64,000 nucleotides of DNA from Bombyx mori (Eukaryota; Arthropoda; Insecta; Lepidoptera; Bombycidae), in NCBI RefSeq assembly GCF_030269925.1, contig NC_085116.1, positions 3,162,001 to 3,226,000 on the forward strand, given 5' to 3'. Every line of letters begins with the position of its first letter. Positions within the stretch are counted from its first letter, which is position 1. Below the pieces are notes generated by a model, which had not been told where the DNA came from, made no database searches, and saw only the letters and a list, made by a program, of their open reading frames with translations. Below are positions 1-10,537 of the stretch, in pieces. The position numbers and the translations under genes are program-made.

Positions 1-1139
1 TCTGAATGTCATTTTATTAAAACTAATTTTACAGAATAAGGTCTGCAAGGCCTGCTGGACGAAGCTGGAACAGAAAGTGTCTCGAAATAAGGGATCTTTG
101 TTTGCAACATTTTTGTAAGCTATTTATTTATGCCTAAAGAAGTCGGCCGTATACTTGTCCATCTTTGAAAGTAACAAAAAAATTTAAAAACACAGATCCA
201 TTACTTGGGCGCAATGGGGATTACTTTTATTTGTATCTTGACAAATATCTATTTACATTTATTACAACAGCTTTGTAAGTTCTGGTGTGCAGTATCACTT
301 TGATCGTTTTGCTGCCACCGTGGCTTTGGAATACCGTACGATTTTCTCCATTTGCCACAAAAAATGTTTGGAGGCTTTGAGATTAAACAATCAATACTAA
401 ATCGAATAATAGAGTATATTTTCAAACTCTGACAACAGTAAACAGGAAAAGAACATAAATGAAAATTTCAAAGAGAGAAGATTTCTAAAATAAGTCGTTG
501 TGAAGTCTGTAGCGCATATCGCACGCGTTACTGCGATACGCTTTGCCGAGCATGCTTCCTACACATACACTAACGTTAATATGGATAAGATATTGGTATA
601 ATTTGCAGGTTAAAGGTTCTCTCTTATGACTTCGGCTGATATTTCTATTAGGTAATGTTTACAAACGAATCTTCCAACACCTTAATTAGACCACAGCAAA
701 ACGTTGTCATTATGTTGAAAATAGACATTCGAGCAGATTAATACCTAGGTACTAGATTGTACACCGTATGCTAATCGAACTTCTGTGAAAATGTCTTCGA
801 TGTTGTTGTAGGATACAGCGGCAAATCAACAAAATAGTAATTTATAAACGGTATCGAATTAGTTTGCCAAACTCATAACCGAACCAATACTTTTTCGGTC
901 GGCTAAGTTCGATTCTTTGTTGAATCATCACAGCGACGTTCAGTAAGGTAAGGTATACTACTCACGGTGTTATCCACCTTGTGAGTCTGGTCAGCCAACC
1001 ATGACGCCGGCTCACCTCTGTGGAGCATTAGTAACGCGCGCGTGCCACAGTACACCTGCCTGGGAATACATTATGAAGAGTATTTTCAAGAAACTAAAAG
1101 ATAGTAAGTGCCCTTTCCGCTTTGTGTCACGCTTTCTAA
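1..1139. other. Intergenic DNA, no gene recognised
   Basis: AT-rich sequence without a convincing reading frame, splice-bounded exon or repeat family that recurs in this window. It ends at the TA target site of the mariner element. Upstream exons of the SH3 gene that starts near 14.1 kb could lie in this direction, but none can be pointed to. Confidence 0.5.
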
Positions 1140-1161
1140 TATACCTAGTCAGGTCATAAGT

Positions 1162-1437
1162 GAGTCGTCTATTATCAAAGGTGGCAATCTGTGCATTTGG
1201 ACAAAAAAAATTTATTGATATGTCAATACAGATTGATTTGAATATAATCGTCTCCTTCAAAGAATACGGTTCAAAACCTGCATTAAATAAAGGTTAATAG
1301 TTAACCTGTAATTTATCTGAGATGTCGTTCCGAAGAGTTTTGTGACTGCCAATGGAATACAAAGTCAATAATTGGTTTTTCTGATTTACCAATCATTGTC
1401 CAAAAGTCAGATTGCCGGCTTTGATAATAGTCGACTC
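1162..1437 (+). mobile_element. MITE family A, copy 1, nested in the mariner
   Basis: A 276-bp non-coding element with about 30-bp imperfect inverted ends: GAGTCGTCTATTATCAAAG on the left, and GAGTCGACTATTATCAAAG when the right end is reverse-complemented. It is flanked by a 4-bp direct repeat AAGT (1158-1161 and 1438-1441). Two other copies in the window, at 21861 and 59016, have the same structure and their own 4-bp duplications. It sits just inside the left terminus of the mariner, so it is younger than that element. It has no coding capacity and depends on a transposase from elsewhere. The superfamily is not settled: 4-bp duplications occur in several groups such as Chapaev, Sola and Ginger. 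Confidence 0.85.
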
Positions 1438-1564
1438 AAGTATTGTCACACAGTAAAAACTTTTCTTTTAGAATGCTGGCCACAAAAAAGTTTATTGAAT
1501 TCGAATCTCAAATTGTTCATGAAAATAAAAATGTATACTTTTAGAATTTTACTCATTTTTAAAT

Positions 1565-2598
1565 ATGGAGTGGACGCTTAAAGAAGACCGTGTTGCAGTT
1601 ATTGCGTTGCATCGTTGCGGTAACGCGCCAATTCAAATTTTTAACATACTGAAAAATTTTAATATAACCAAAAGATTCGTTTATCGTACCATCAAACGAT
1701 ACAATGAAGACTCTAGTGTAGATGACAGGTCAAGAAGTGGTCGCCCTCGGTCTGTTAGGACTCCAGCAGTGATAAAAGCTGTGAAGGCGCGAATTCAAAG
1801 AAATCCCAAACGTAAGCAGAAACTGTTGGCCCTTCAGATGGGGTTAAGCAGAACCACGGTGAAAAGGGTGTTAATTGAAGACTTAGGGCTTCGGGCATAT
1901 CGAAGAAAAACAGGACATCGTTTGAATGCTCGTCTAATGGACCTGAGACTGAAGAGATGCCGCGCTTTGTTGAAGCGGTACGCGGGAAAAAAATATCGGG
2001 AAATTCTTTTTTCGGATGAAAAAATTTTTACCGTAGAAGAGAGCTACAACAAACAAAATGATACGCACACAGTAGTGAAGAAGCGAGCAACCGTATTCCG
2101 CGTGTCCAACGAGGTCATTTTCCATTCTCGCTCATGGTATGGTTGGGAGTTTCTTATTGGGGCTTAACAGAGGTACATTTTTGTGAGAAAGGTGTAAAAA
2201 CGAATGCAGTTGTGTATCAAAATACAGTCCTGACGAACCTTGTGGAACCTGTTTCTCATACCATGTTCAATAACAGGCACTGGGTATTCCAACAAGATTC
2301 GGCGCCAGCTCATAGAGCGAAGAGCACACAAGACTGGCTGGCGCCGCGTGAAATCGACTTCATCCGGCACGAAGACTGGCCCTCCTCCAGTCCAGATTTG
2401 AATCCGTTAGATTACAAGATATGGCAACACTTGGAGGAAGAGGCGTGCTCAAAGCCTCATCCCAATTTGGAGTCACTCAAGACATCCTTGATTAAGGCAG
2501 CCGCCGATATTGACATGGACCTCGTTCGTGCTGCGATAGACGACTGGCCGCGCAGATTGAAGGACTGTATTCAAAATCACGGAGGTCATTTTGAATAA
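1565..2598 (+). pseudogene. Mariner transposase, frameshifted
   Basis: The first reading frame (1565-2167) has a basic helix-turn-helix region, a GRPR motif between the two DNA-binding halves, and the first catalytic aspartate in the ILFSDEKIF motif. The second frame (2134-2598) holds VMVWLGVSYWG-type sequence, the second aspartate in QQDSAPAHRA, and the third in SPDLNPLDYKIW. Thirty-seven residues separate the second and third aspartates, giving a DD37D triad rather than the DD34D of classic mariners. The two frames overlap but are out of register by one base near 2130, most simply a 1-bp deletion. Otherwise the roughly 344-residue protein looks complete, so this copy died recently or has stayed well preserved. 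It lies inside the element at 1142-2725. Confidence 0.87.
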
Positions 2599-2727
2599 AC
2601 TTTAGTGTCATAAGAATCTATGTTTTGTTAAGTTCATTTTGGTATATGAATGGTTACATAGTGAATAAACTTGTTTCAATTATTTTACATTAAACATGTG
2701 ACAGAATTTATGACCTGACTAGGTATA

Positions 2728-4029
2728 GGTTATAGTATTTATTTGCGAATCTTATTTTTATCAGGCACACGTTAATTGTATTTAAATTAGGTATATTAAT
2801 TCAATTCTCAGGCTATCGTAATTTGATTTGAACGACAAATTTTGTAGGCGCACATCATCATTCTCCTGCCCTTCTCCCAGTCACTTGGGGTCGGTGCAAT
2901 ATGTTTTCCCCTTCCATACTTCTCTGTCATATACCATTTCTTTGCTCACTTCCCTCTATTTTGTAGGCGCACCTGTATTAAAATTTTGAATTTTGCTAGA
3001 CTATCTCTTACGTTCCGTCGCCATAATCTGCGAGGAGGTGAACTCGCAGAAGCCGACACGCCTTAAGTTCTGTGCCGTCTAGCCGCTCTGACCTGACTGT
3101 GTATCTAGTTTTCCAGAATTCCACACATTTTACTTGTTTTTTTTTTAAATATCATCAGTTCCCATAGCTTCGTGATGATCAAAAAAGAACCACTGAGCAC
3201 GGAGTACAGTAACGCCCACATCTCAACATTTCGTTGTGGATGCGCACGCGCAACGTGTATCGTTAATAGCATCTTATTTAGAAGAAAAAAAGTAAAATCC
3301 AATGCATCCTACAGAACAGGTTGTAGAGAACCTACTAGAAAGGCAATAGTATTTTATATACAATACCAAACTATGAAATGCATGCATCTGTTTTGTCGTC
3401 ATGGATGCTCTGTTCGTGAAAACATTTAAGAGCCCTAATTACATCGTGTCTTAACTTTATTGATCGTTCGATATTTCAATGTGATTTATATTGAGAGATT
3501 GCGAGGAGAAAAGAATTTCCTAATTCTTTCGTAGCAGTTAAGTCGAAGGCGACAGGCGGAGTGTCCAAGGGCGGCGCGAATCGTGGGTCGAGAGGTCGTG
3601 AGTTCAGACGCGCTCCGCCCCACTAATTGCAGCGCCCCACGCAAATAAATAACTTTTATCCGCATCGCCGTGATCACGTCCTCTCTTGACCTTAAATAAC
3701 GATACATAAAAATTTTTGTTTTGAGAAATTTTAAATCAATTTTTTTTAATGGCAGCGTCAGAATTCCACGGAGCATTCGGCGAGAGATGATCGCACGTGA
3801 TAACATCTGTACGTCGAATTGAAAATGATACCTCTTTGACCTCGGGTTCGCGAAGTGATTAAGCGCTTCAACACATTGAAATAGCTATTAATCATAGTTT
3901 CATTGTAGGTGTAAAATAAAAAGCCTTTTTGTTTGTGATTGCGGATCGAAAAGTCTATGGTTATGTTTGCATATTAATCGATGTTAGGGGCGAAGACCTT
4001 ACACTTAAATAATATAAAACATCTTCTCA
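2728..4029. other. Intergenic DNA with a short LINE-tail insertion
   Basis: No gene is recognised. The stretch contains one target-duplication-bounded insertion (2854-2957) and a GC-rich 65-nt segment with complementary ends at 3555-3619 that looks vaguely tRNA-like (see findings). The remainder is AT-rich single-copy-looking sequence. Confidence 0.45.
2854..2957 (-). mobile_element. Short LINE 3'-tail insertion with 15-bp target duplication
   Basis: The 104-bp insert is bounded by a perfect 15-bp direct repeat ATTTTGTAGGCGCAC (2839-2853 and 2958-2972), a target duplication typical of target-primed reverse transcription. Its left edge is an ATC repeat, so on the minus strand it ends in a GAT-type tail. 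A second copy of the same sequence (the 'CACTTGGGGTCG' segment) occurs near 45420-45470. It is a severely 5'-truncated non-LTR element of a family common in moths. Confidence 0.72.
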
Positions 4030-4620
4030 GTCGTAATCACTCGTCTCAGAGTAGTCGTGGTCATCATTTCGGGTGCTGTTGCGTTTCACTAGACTTCGCC
4101 ATTCCTCGCGTACTACGGCCCTTGTGCACCCGTTAACGGAACCACTTAAAGCTGCCTTTATTTGGTCGGTCCATCGTAACCGTGATCTGCTGCGCGGTCT
4201 TGCACCCTCTGTCTCATGCCATGCACCACAAGGCGCTCAACTAAGTCGTCAGCCCGTCGTGACACATGCAATGGCGGATCCAGGGGGGGGTCATGGGGGT
4301 CATGACCACCCCCTGAGCTGGTTCCAGGACTTAGGTGGGCCACTAATTGAATATAATGATTTTATTTATATATTTTGTCAACATACAGATTTTATGTAAC
4401 TACATACCTTCAATATTTAATTAATTTAATATAATATAATAACTTTGTATAATGGCAAACGTTTGGGAACGAACGCATCTAAATTTGACCCCCTCCTGGC
4501 GCCAAAGCTGGATCCGCCCTTGGACACATGCCCGAAGAAAGTAAGAATGCGACCCTGAACAATGGAGGATAGTCACTGCTTGATGCCGAGTTCAGCATAT
4601 AAAGCATACCGGTATGTTAT
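4030..4620 (-). mobile_element. LINE 3'-end fragment (reverse-transcriptase C-terminal region), interrupted
   Basis: Read on the minus strand, the two parts 4523-4620 and 4030-4268 encode LINE-type C-terminal sequence, including FFGHVSRRADDLVERLVV and RWTDQIKAALSG, with stops and frame changes. The reading frame runs across the insertion site of the 254-bp element at 4269-4522 when that element and one copy of its 8-bp target duplication are removed. No intact protein remains. Confidence 0.65.
4269..4522 (+). mobile_element. Non-autonomous hAT-like element
   Basis: This 254-bp element begins CAATGGCGGATCCAG and ends CTGGATCCGCCCTTG, imperfect inverted ends of about 15 bp starting CA-x-x-G as in many hAT transposons. 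It is flanked by a perfect 8-bp direct repeat GACACATG (4261-4268 and 4523-4530), the duplication length expected of hAT elements. Internally it is rich in G and C runs near both ends and AT-rich in the middle, with no coding region. It interrupts a LINE fragment. Confidence 0.8.
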
Positions 4621-4664
4621 TAGGGAGGTAACACTTATACAGATTAATTCGTTTTTTATCACAA

Positions 4665-4795
4665 TCATAACAGCCCACAGTCGTAGGTCTCTTCCAATTT
4701 ACACCACTAAGCGCGGTCTTCGGTTCCTCTAGTCTGTTTATTGCTGGCCAACCTACGCAAGTCTTCGCAGCACATTACTGGACCCCACAGATATC
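4665..4795 (-). repeat. Degenerate LINE 3' tail
   Basis: The sequence 'acagcccacagtcg' followed by 'ggtctcttccaa' resembles the tail insertion at 35350-35473 and the sense LINE end at 19186-19320. It is diverged and has no target duplication that I can find. Confidence 0.45.
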
Positions 4796-4904
4796 AACAA
4801 CGTAAATGTCGCTACTCACCTTGAGACGTGAGTTTGAAGGCTAAGTTTTACAGTACATTTTATTGCCTATATAGACGTTAGTAGTTTAAAGGGCTATTCA
4901 AACT

Positions 4905-5150
4905 ACACGCGGTTGGGTAGGTGAGCTATCGGGGTTAAATTTGGGGGGACTTGCTAACTATTCTAGCAAGAGCAGTGCTTCGTTTAATCTACAACCAGAT
5001 CGGAATCGCGACTCACTGAGAGGTGACGGCGAGAAACTCAAAGGGTCTGTTCTATTTTTTAAATAGAAATGCCAGATTGCATAGCGGCAGAAACTCGCCG
5101 GATGGAGGTACTTACTCGTGTGGACTTACAATACGCCCGGCCACCAGCAA
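4905..5150 (-). repeat. Family B LINE-tail fragment next to a decayed Bm1 fragment
   Basis: From about 4905 to 5050 the sequence follows the family B pattern seen better at 45729-45957 ('gtaggtgagct...', 'caagagcagtgcttcg', 'gcgagaaactca'). From about 5085 to 5150 it resembles a worn antisense Bm1 ('ggtacttactcgtgtggac', 'ccaccagcaa'). Both are old. Confidence 0.5.
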
Positions 5151-5362
5151 AATCGGATTGGCGACCGCAGTACGCTGATAAAATAGTCAGAGAACCTCTG
5201 ATGCCCATACTTGAATATTTCACTCGGTCTTTTACGGCATCACACATTCGAAGGTTGTAAGCCACAGTATCAATTTACCTTGGACTGATACTTCACGAAT
5301 TCTCTCTTTTATTATCGATGACAATAAAATCTATATCTACTTGAACACATTATTTGTTTAAA

Positions 5363-5617
5363 GTAGTCGTGGCCTAAGGGATAAGACGTCCGGTGCATTC
5401 GTGTTGAGCGATGCACCGGTGTTCGAATCCCAGGCGGGTACCAATTTTTGTAATGAAATATGTACTTAACAAATGTTCACGATTGACTTCCACGGTGAAG
5501 GAATAACATCGTGTAATAAAAATCATACGTCGTAAACGTCTATAGGGTTCCAGTAACCACTTAATACCAGGTGGGCTGTGAGCTCGTCCACCCATATAAA
5601 CAATAAAAAAAATTTTT
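5363..5617 (+). mobile_element. Bm1 SINE, internally deleted
   Basis: The tRNA-like head is intact, with an A-box-like TGGCCTAAGGGATA and a B-box-like GTGTTCGAATCCC, the internal pol III promoter elements. After the 'aataaaaatca' segment the sequence jumps directly to the 3' end ('gggttccagtaaccactta...' to 'ctcgtccaccca' and an A-rich tail), so about 200 bp of the usual body is missing. The family name rests on memory of the Bombyx Bm1 consensus. Confidence 0.8.
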
Positions 5618-5619
5618 TT

Positions 5620-6870
5620 TTAAAGATTTGATTCTATGAACTTAGAATTTGTATCGCAAACTGCCTATAATGACTACTTTGATATCGAGTCCTATGAAGA
5701 ATGCAAAAATTGTGCATCGCACAGTCATAGGAGTATGTATTATGTCTGTTGTGTGTTGTGTGTTCCGACGGCCGTTCATTCTACTGACGCGCGGAACAAT
5801 TTCGCATTTTGGTCGATCGGTGCGTGCACGAAGCATCGTGACTCGGAATGGAGCGTCTGCAGAATACGAACCGAATGAAAACGAGAAACACACTCCCGAA
5901 AAATCAAAGTTATAGATATAAAAATATAAATCCATTAAAACATATCGAATAATATTGTCAAAGTGTGAGTGAGCATGGTGCACTGTTTCGTGATGCCTTT
6001 ATCATGTTTAGAAAAAGCGACTTAGCTTCTTCTTCGGTCTGAACATAATAACTAATGAAATGCTTCAAAATCCAACACCTCTTCGTCTATCCTCAAAATT
6101 ACCTCCATCAGGAGGATACAACAGACATCATCAACTTATCATTTCCCCACTTTAAGTATAGGTAATAATTAAGATTTCTCAATCTTCAAAATGCCTCTCC
6201 GTCAACATTGGCGGCCACAATAGCAACATTGCTACATTATATCAATGAATATAGATTTTTCCTTAGACACAAAACGCCACAAACAGTTCTGAAAGATTAA
6301 GGTAGTCCAAAGAGATCTCCATTTAATAAATTAAACTTATCCCAATTGTATTGGTCACCACTACAATTAAAATTTCTGTAAGACCGCGTCGCAAATCGTA
6401 GTATTTATAATGTTATATGTATTTATAATATGTAGCCGCGATAAACATTTCAATATTTTCTTTCATTTATTGGGCTACGCTGGAGGCACAGAAAACGATG
6501 AAAATTTTCAGGCAACACGTAGGGTCCATTTCATAAATTACTCTGCAATGTAAATATCACTACTTTACGCGAGTCGTAGACCAATATAGCAATTTTCAGC
6601 AATAAATTAATTAGGAAAATGTAGAAACGAATGAATTTTCCGATTAATTTTTTTGCATCCAGTACACGCCCGTTTTTACATGTAATCAGTTCTCACGGTA
6701 CAATTATTCTTGGCACATACAACCCAAACTTAACTTCACTGCATCTCCCCACAATTTGTTATACAACATACACAATTATTACTTATGTAACACGTTATGT
6801 TTATGATTCTCTATTGATTTTTGCCATCATTTATTTAAAAAAAATCCTACCTATGCTGAGCTTCTCCTTG
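5620..6870. other. Intergenic DNA, nothing recognised
   Basis: Small open frames in several registers around 5636-5983 and 6631-6882 overlap one another and show no family similarity, splice context or codon pattern suggesting real genes. No repeat shared with the rest of the window was noticed. Confidence 0.4.
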
Positions 6871-6872
6871 AC

Positions 6873-7190
6873 GTGTAGGTGAGCTCACGGGGCTGAAACC
6901 GGAGTGTTGCTAACATTGGCCCTAGCAAGAGCAGTGCTTCGCAGAATCTACCACCGGATCGGAAACGCGACACACTGAGTAGATCTGGCGAGAAACTTAG
7001 TGGACTGTGTCTATGGGTTAATTTACTCGTTGAGCCCTCCGTCGCAAGCTACGGGTTCGGCGAGGACGGTGACCGGTACTTGAGGTACCTAAAATCACCG
7101 TTAATGAATCGGGAGGATCTGTAATGACGTGCTTAGGGCGACGTCGACTGTTTACCATTCGGTCCACAGGATCGGGTATGCTTTACTATT
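6873..7190 (-). repeat. Family B LINE 3' end, longest copy
   Basis: It carries the family B signature ('gtaggtgagctcacggggct', 'caagagcagtgcttcgcaga', 'gcgagaaacttagtgg') and continues about 150 bp further into the element than the copy at 45729. The extra part includes 'gagccctccgtcgcaagc' and 'gacggtgaccggtactt'. The poly-T end of the 45729 copy shows that the sense strand is the minus strand here. It is a 5'-truncated non-LTR element; the parent family is not identified. Confidence 0.6.
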
Positions 7191-8190
7191 ACTGCAGCAA
7201 TATCATGTGATGTGATGTAATGTGTGAAGACAGAACAACCGTTAAAATACAATACATTGAGAATTCAATCTCATGTCTGGAGGGGCGGATGGTTGTTCTA
7301 AACGAAGCCGTGACTTCGCGCAGCACGTGATTTTAACACGCTTTTATTAGCTAGACATGTGTATAGACTACTTAGGAATCTAATATATCGATGTAAGGGA
7401 ATCTATGACGTATATTTTTAATAACTTCAAGATTTTCGATTATCTTGAAAATTTGCACACGTATGAAGAACCGATGACTATACAATAATTTTATTACATC
7501 TATTTCAATCGGTTCTCTATTTAAGCGCCTTTTTTTATTTAAAAAGCTAGGGTTATTATTACTAATGTTCTATTGTGCGTAATAAAATAATAAAAAAAAA
7601 CTTTTTTTAGATTGGCATTTTACCAAAACGACATTTCTGTAGGTATACATATTTACAGATTTTTTTTTCAGTTTCCGTACGAGTATTATTAATAACTTGA
7701 TGGTTTTGTGCATAATATGTACAATCTAAATACTAAAAACACGGAATAAATCTTCGATACAATATTTTATAATTCCAAAAAAAAAAATACATAAAATTAT
7801 AAAAGCTAGCCATCAAACTAAACATGTTATTAGATAGATAATATTCGATAAGGCGCATAACTCATTATAATATTGATCCACGTATTTTTGTAGGAACGCC
7901 TACATTTAACGAGATACACATAAAATTAAATGTTTCTCTATAACTATAATAAATTCGTAAAGGCATTTATTGTGTGTTTGCCTATAAATATCAAAATCCA
8001 TGATTTATATGACTGCTTTTTTTTTAAATCTAAAAACGACATCTACATATCTTATATACGCCGCCAAATAGGTAGTGCTGCGTTTTGGAGAGTGAGATAG
8101 ATGTTCCCAAAGTAGAATTGTAAGTACAAATGGGCTGTAGTGCTCACGTTTCATTAACAGTCTATTAGCTCAGTTCCCTCTTAACATTGG
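7191..8190. other. AT-rich intergenic DNA, nothing recognised
   Basis: Long runs of A and T with no open frame of note, no exon-like segment and no recurrent repeat seen. Confidence 0.4.
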
Positions 8191-8197
8191 CTCATCT

Positions 8198-8456
8198 TTT
8201 TTTTATTTATTGCTTAGATGGGTGGACCAGCTCACAGCCCACCTGGTGTTAAGTAGTTACTGGAGCCCATAGACATGTACAACGTAAATGCGCCACCCAT
8301 CTTGAGATATAAGTTCTAAGGTCTCAGTATAGTTAGTTACAACAGCTGCCCCACCCTTCAAACCGAAACGCATTACTGCTTTACGGCAGAAAAGAGGCGG
8401 GGTGGTGATACCTACCCGTGCGGACTCACAAGAGGTCCTACCACCAGTAAAATTAC
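8198..8456 (-). mobile_element. Bm1 SINE, 5'-truncated
   Basis: Read on the plus strand it starts with a poly-T run, then the reverse complement of the Bm1 3' end ('gggtggaccagctcacagcccacctgg'). It proceeds to 'ctaccaccagtaa', where the copy stops before the tRNA-like head. Truncation at the 5' end is typical of reverse-transcribed insertions. Confidence 0.8.
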
Positions 8457-9097
8457 ATAATTAATAATCAAAATTCAAAAACCTTAAGTTCATAATCTTA
8501 ACTAATAAATTTATTTAGATTAACGTACTTATATTGAAACCATCCACATAATTCGGTAACAATGGATTGCGTGCCACTCTTTATCACGGCGGATGCGTGC
8601 GCACACGTTTTCGGTAGTCGTTGCCAATAAAAAAAAAAAACACTGAAGTCGTGTCGGATACGCGCCTTTTCTCCATTGTGGGAGAGTTGGGGCACATTCC
8701 CGCCATAGCGATCTGCTCGTGAGCTCCACTTAAAGCATTGTCTTCTTCACGCATCTTTAAGAAATGACAGAATGTGACTGTTCGATTGATAAAGAATGCG
8801 GAATACTTAAGATCTTTTTAACTGTGTAAACTTTGTTTTACAGTGCGTAGTGTAAAAACATAAATGTTCATAAAGTTATTTAACGATACTGTTAAAGTTG
8901 TATGACGTAGTTACTGAGGGAAATAAAAAAAATGTATATTAAATATGCTATATGTTAAAGTACCCATTTATTTACGGCCTTTATATAGTATCGAAGTTTC
9001 CGACTTTAAATTCATGTAAAGCAAACACCTGAATTCTCTAATCTCTTTTAGGTTCTGAAGTCTCATGCCTCAAAGTTAAGTGTGGACATTATGTATA

Positions 9098-9246
9098 GTG
9101 TGCTCAGTGCGAGTTTTAACGTTCTCGATAGCGTAAAAGTTAACCCAATTTTGTATGCAGTTGGTACATCAAACGATCCCATTCCGTACAAATATGAGCT
9201 AACTTTTACGATATCGAGAACGTTAAAAAACTCGCACTAAGCACAC
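9098..9246 (+). mobile_element. MITE family D, copy 1 (long inverted ends)
   Basis: The left arm GTGTGCTCAGTGCGAGTTTT through 'cgatagcgtaaaagtta' is matched by its reverse complement at the right end ('taacttttacgatatcgaga' to 'cgcactaagcacac'), giving arms of about 45 bp around a core of about 55 bp. The element could fold into one hairpin. Other copies are at 41333-41511 and 54996-55164, with a disrupted one at 46684-47040. No coding region is present. Confidence 0.75.
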
Positions 9247-9450
9247 ACGCTCTTATAATACCTTAAAACCAGGTAGATTGATGCATTAAAATTGACAACT
9301 AAATTCACGAAGATAACTAAAATTACTTTTACGGTTTAATTTCGCCTGTTTTATTAAAATAACGTATGGCATCTACGACTCGGGACAATGGAAGAAAATA
9401 TACGTTCATGAGATAATAATATGATGTCGCAGTCATAGAATAATAATACA

Positions 9451-10085
9451 CATAATATTTAATAGTCGCAGTCAATCTATACTAATATTATAAAGAGGAA
9501 ATATTTGTTTGTTTGTTTGTATTGAATAGGCTCCGAAACTACTGAACCGATTTGAAAAATTCTTTCACTGTTTGGAAGCTACACTATTCCCGAGTAACAT
9601 AGGCTATAATCTTTTTTGAAAAATATTAGGGATTCTTACTAAAACTCCAATAATGTAACCCAAGGTGTAAAAAAATACCTAAAATATTCTTTACGTCGCG
9701 TGCCTTGCGAAAACGATTGATGATAGAATAAAATAATGCACTACGACTTTGTAGAACACATTATTATTTACAAAAAGTGTCGCGACAGCATATGTCTAAC
9801 TATTATAATTATGCCGGAATAAGTGTTCTTTTATTTAAAAAATAAAACAGCGTCAAATATCATTGAAATTTTTGTTGACCCGAGCGGAGCTGGAGCGGGC
9901 CGCTATGTTTTAATAAAAGCAGTATTATGCAGTATGATTTGACGTCTAAACTTCAAAGACACGGATATGACCTGTTTGTTACTTCATTTTGATGAAGCGT
10001 AGTTTCGTAACATACGATAGGTTTAGCTACTCCATCGGGGCTTATTCGCCCCGACTACCATCGGAATTTACTGCAGATCTAATTC
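9451..10085. repeat. Direct duplication, left unit (contains the Helitron)
   Basis: The 9451-9475 plus 9906-10085 sequence matches 10535-10748 in the same orientation. Shared landmarks are 'cagtatgat', 'gacgtctaaacttcaaagac', 'ggtttagctactccatcg' and 'ctgcagatctaattc'. The left unit has the 430-bp Helitron; the right unit does not. The units are separated by about 40 bp plus a Bm1 insertion. It could be a local tandem duplication or two copies of an unrecognised repeat. Confidence 0.7.
9476..9905 (+). mobile_element. Non-autonomous Helitron (family E)
   Basis: The 5' end is TCTATACTAATATTATAAAG and the 3' end has an AGCGG...CCGCT potential stem just before the terminal CTA. It lies between a host A and a host T, as rolling-circle Helitrons do, without a target duplication. 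A related element in the opposite orientation at 47568-48004 ends in a full CTAG. The site without the insertion is present in a direct duplicate at 10535-10748, which fixes both borders. Confidence 0.75.
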
Positions 10086-10128
10086 GCAACTACCTTATGG
10101 TTACTTCTTCTATTACACAGTGCAGTTA

Positions 10129-10537
10129 AGTCGTCGTGGCCTAAGGGATAGTACGTCTGGTGCATTCGTACCTGGCGATGCACCGGTGTTCGAATCCCGC
10201 AGTACCAATTTTTGTAATGAAATTCCACGGTGAAGGAATATCAGCGTGTAATAATCAAACCCGGAAATTATAATTTGCGTAATTACTGGTGGTAGGACCG
10301 CTTGTGAGTCCGCACGGGTGGGTACCACTACCCTGCTTAGTGCTTATTTCTGCCATGAAGCAGTAATGCGTTACGGTTTGAAGGGTGAGGCAGCCGTTGT
10401 AACTATACTGAAACCTTAGAACTCATATTTCAAGGTGGATGGCGGCATTTACGTTGTAGATGTCTATGGGCTCCAGTAACCGCTTAACACCAGGTGGGCT
10501 GTGAGCTCGTCCACCCATCTGAGTAATAAAAATAAAA
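10129..10537 (+). mobile_element. Bm1 SINE, near full length
   Basis: It runs from the tRNA-like head (A box TGGCCTAAGGGATA, B box GTGTTCGAATCCC) through the body ('ccacggtgaaggaat', 'ggtggtaggacc', 'gaagcagtaatgcg') to 'ctcgtccacccatctgag' and an A-rich tail. This copy can serve as the reference for the shorter ones in the window. Confidence 0.85.

Larger units (their letters stand above)
1142..2725 (+). mobile_element. Mariner element (DD37D, Bmmar1/maT-like), interrupted by a MITE
   Basis: The inverted ends TACCTAGTCAGGTCATAA (1142-1159) and its reverse complement (2708-2725) are perfect over 18 bp. Similarity continues weakly inward to a TGTCACA motif at both ends. A TA dinucleotide flanks each side (1140-1141 and 2726-2727), the target duplication expected of Tc1/mariner elements. 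Removing the 276-bp MITE and its duplicated 4 bp leaves about 1304 bp, the usual mariner size. The body encodes a frameshifted transposase. The basal DD37D mariners of Bombyx (Bmmar1) are the closest family I know; that name is from memory, not a search. Confidence 0.88.

Noticed and set aside
1012..1260. 82-codon minus-strand ORF at the left edge of the mariner
   Set aside because: It crosses the mariner terminus and the MITE border, so it is a chance frame over junctions of unrelated elements.
5636..5983. Overlapping ORFs on both strands near 5.6-6.0 kb as a gene
   Set aside because: Three registers are open over the same short interval, there is no splice or family evidence, and no start context favours one of them.
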